This document shows, one piece after another, positions 4,712 to 5,485 of a stretch of DNA of 5,485 nt. A program made the position numbers and the translations under genes. How positions within the stretch are numbered: position 1 is the stretch's first letter; the number at the start of each line of letters is the position of its first letter. The stretch lies in the NCBI GenBank assembly GCA_029777215.1, contig JAKOSQ010000368.1, positions 1 through 5,485 of the forward strand. The letters run 5' to 3'. The DNA is from Bacillota bacterium. Lineage in GTDB: Bacteria; Bacillota; Clostridia; Oscillospirales; Oscillospiraceae. The notes beneath the pieces are model-generated. The model had not been told where the DNA came from. It saw nothing but the letters and a program-made list of their open reading frames with translations, and made no database searches.

Positions 4712-5485
4712 TTATTTACCCTCCTTCATTTTTTTCCAGACGGGTGACATGTCTCTGAGGCGCTCCACGATGGGCGGGAGCTTTTCCAGCAGGTAATCGA
4801 CCTCATCTTCGGTGTTGTTTTCGCAGAGCGTCATGCGCAGCGAACCGTGCGCGACCTCGTGCGGCAGACCGATCGCGAGCAGAACGTGGCTCGGGTCGAG
4901 GGAGCCGGAGGTGCAGGCCGAGCCGGACGCCGCCGCGATTCCCTCCTGATCGAGGTACATGAGCAGGGACTCGCCCTCGATGCCCTTGACGGAGATGTTG
5001 ACGTTGCCGGGCAGACGCTTGACGCGGTCGCCGTTGAGGATGGTCTCCGGCATCTTGAGCGCGCCGTCGATGAGCCTGTCCCGCAGGGCCGCGACCTTTT
5101 TTGCGTTTTCGTCCATGTGGTCAACCGCCTCCTGCAGGGCCGCGGCCATGCCGACGATGCCGGGGAGGTTTTCGGTGCCGGCGCGCTTGCCGCGCTCCTG
5201 TGCGCCGCCCTCGATGAGGTTGTTGAGGATGATGCCCTTGCGGACGTACAGCGCACCGACGCCCTTCGGGCCGTGGAACTTGTGGCCGGACATCGAGAGC
5301 ATGTCGATGTTTTCCTTTTTGACGTCGATCGGCAGATGGCCGACGGCCTGCACCGCGTCCGTGTGGAAGGGGATCTTCTTTTCGCGGCACAGCGCGCCGA
5401 TCTCCGCGATCGGCTGGATGGTGCCGATCTCGTTGTTCGCGTACATGATCGTCACAAGGCAGGTGTCCGGGCGGATGGCCTTTTC
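4712..5485 (-). CDS. nifS: cysteine desulfurase, NifS/IscS type (C-terminal part; start beyond right edge)
   Basis: The frame is open through base 5485, giving the last 257 residues of a PLP enzyme that takes sulfur from cysteine as an enzyme persulfide for Fe-S assembly. The visible piece begins [19 protein letters not shown]. The methionine-like start at 5455 is an internal GTG valine, not the true start. In fragment numbering, the cofactor site shows FHTDAVQ (H41, D43, Q46) and the Schiff-base lysine K69 in [19 protein letters not shown] follows, then the persulfide cysteine C191 in [16 protein letters not shown]. Roughly 130 N-terminal residues are missing compared with the usual 380-400. 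The last codons, for KEGK, contain the nifU ribosome site. The adjacent nifU makes the role as sulfur donor to the scaffold nearly certain. Confidence 0.96.
   Translation of the reverse strand, partial: EKAIRPDTCLVTIMYANNEIGTIQPIAEIGALCREKKIPFHTDAVQAVGHLPIDVKKENIDMLSMSGHKFHGPKGVGALYVRKGIILNNLIEGGAQERGKRAGTENLPGIVGMAAALQEAVDHMDENAKKVAALRDRLIDGALKMPETILNGDRVKRLPGNVNISVKGIEGESLLMYLDQEGIAAASGSACTSGSLDPSHVLLAIGLPHEVAHGSLRMTLCENNTEDEVDYLLEKLPPIVERLRDMSPVWKKMKEGK
4720..4726 (-). promoter_or_regulatory. nifU ribosome binding site embedded in the nifS 3' end
   Basis: AAGGAGG forms the codons for Lys-Glu plus the first base of the next Gly in the nifS tail and sits 9 bases before the nifU ATG. The nifS TAA (4712-4714) and the nifU ATG (4708-4710) are one base apart, so a ribosome finishing nifS can restart directly on nifU. 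Confidence 0.8.

Noticed and set aside
4309..4758. 149-codon plus-strand frame opposite nifU
   Set aside because: It is a shadow of nifU, which carries all expected cluster residues on the other strand.

Overview
The window looks like a GC-rich, low-GC-phylum-lineage Clostridia chromosome, probably Oscillospiraceae or a close gut relative. This is inferred from strong AGGAGG-type ribosome sites, intrinsic terminators with U-tracts, sigma-A-like promoters, a nifS-nifU scaffold pair, and a CooT-family protein next to a His-rich protein. All supported genes lie on the minus strand, so the window reads right to left.

From right to left: (1) the C-terminal 257 codons of a cysteine desulfurase (nifS/iscS type) run in from the right edge. 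They are followed at once by a complete nifU/iscU-type scaffold gene and a near-perfect hairpin terminator; together these build Fe-S clusters. (2) A good sigma-A promoter starts a two-gene unit: a 96-residue His-rich protein (18 His) and a 63-residue CooT-family nickel-binding protein, closed by a strong terminator. It is most simply read as a small nickel-handling operon. (3) About 420 bases without a gene hold a promoter candidate, an intrinsic terminator just downstream of it, further hairpins and a nested perfect inverted repeat. All are oriented as an upstream leader of the next gene. (4) A long gene encodes an ammonium transporter (Amt) fused to a C-terminal PII signalling domain, so channel and nitrogen sensor are one polypeptide. 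It ends in a GC-rich terminator. (5) A 68-residue conserved-looking small protein of unknown function follows. (6) A separate promoter candidate precedes the N-terminal 204 codons of a polytopic membrane protein that leaves the window on the left; its effector domain is not visible.

The most distinctive items are the Amt-PII fusion, whose T-loop lacks the usual uridylylated tyrosine; its structured, possibly attenuated leader; and the His-rich/CooT bicistron. I see no tRNA, rRNA, CRISPR array, transposase or phage gene. No wholly new multi-gene system is evident. The long open frame on the plus strand opposite the transporter is a codon-bias shadow.
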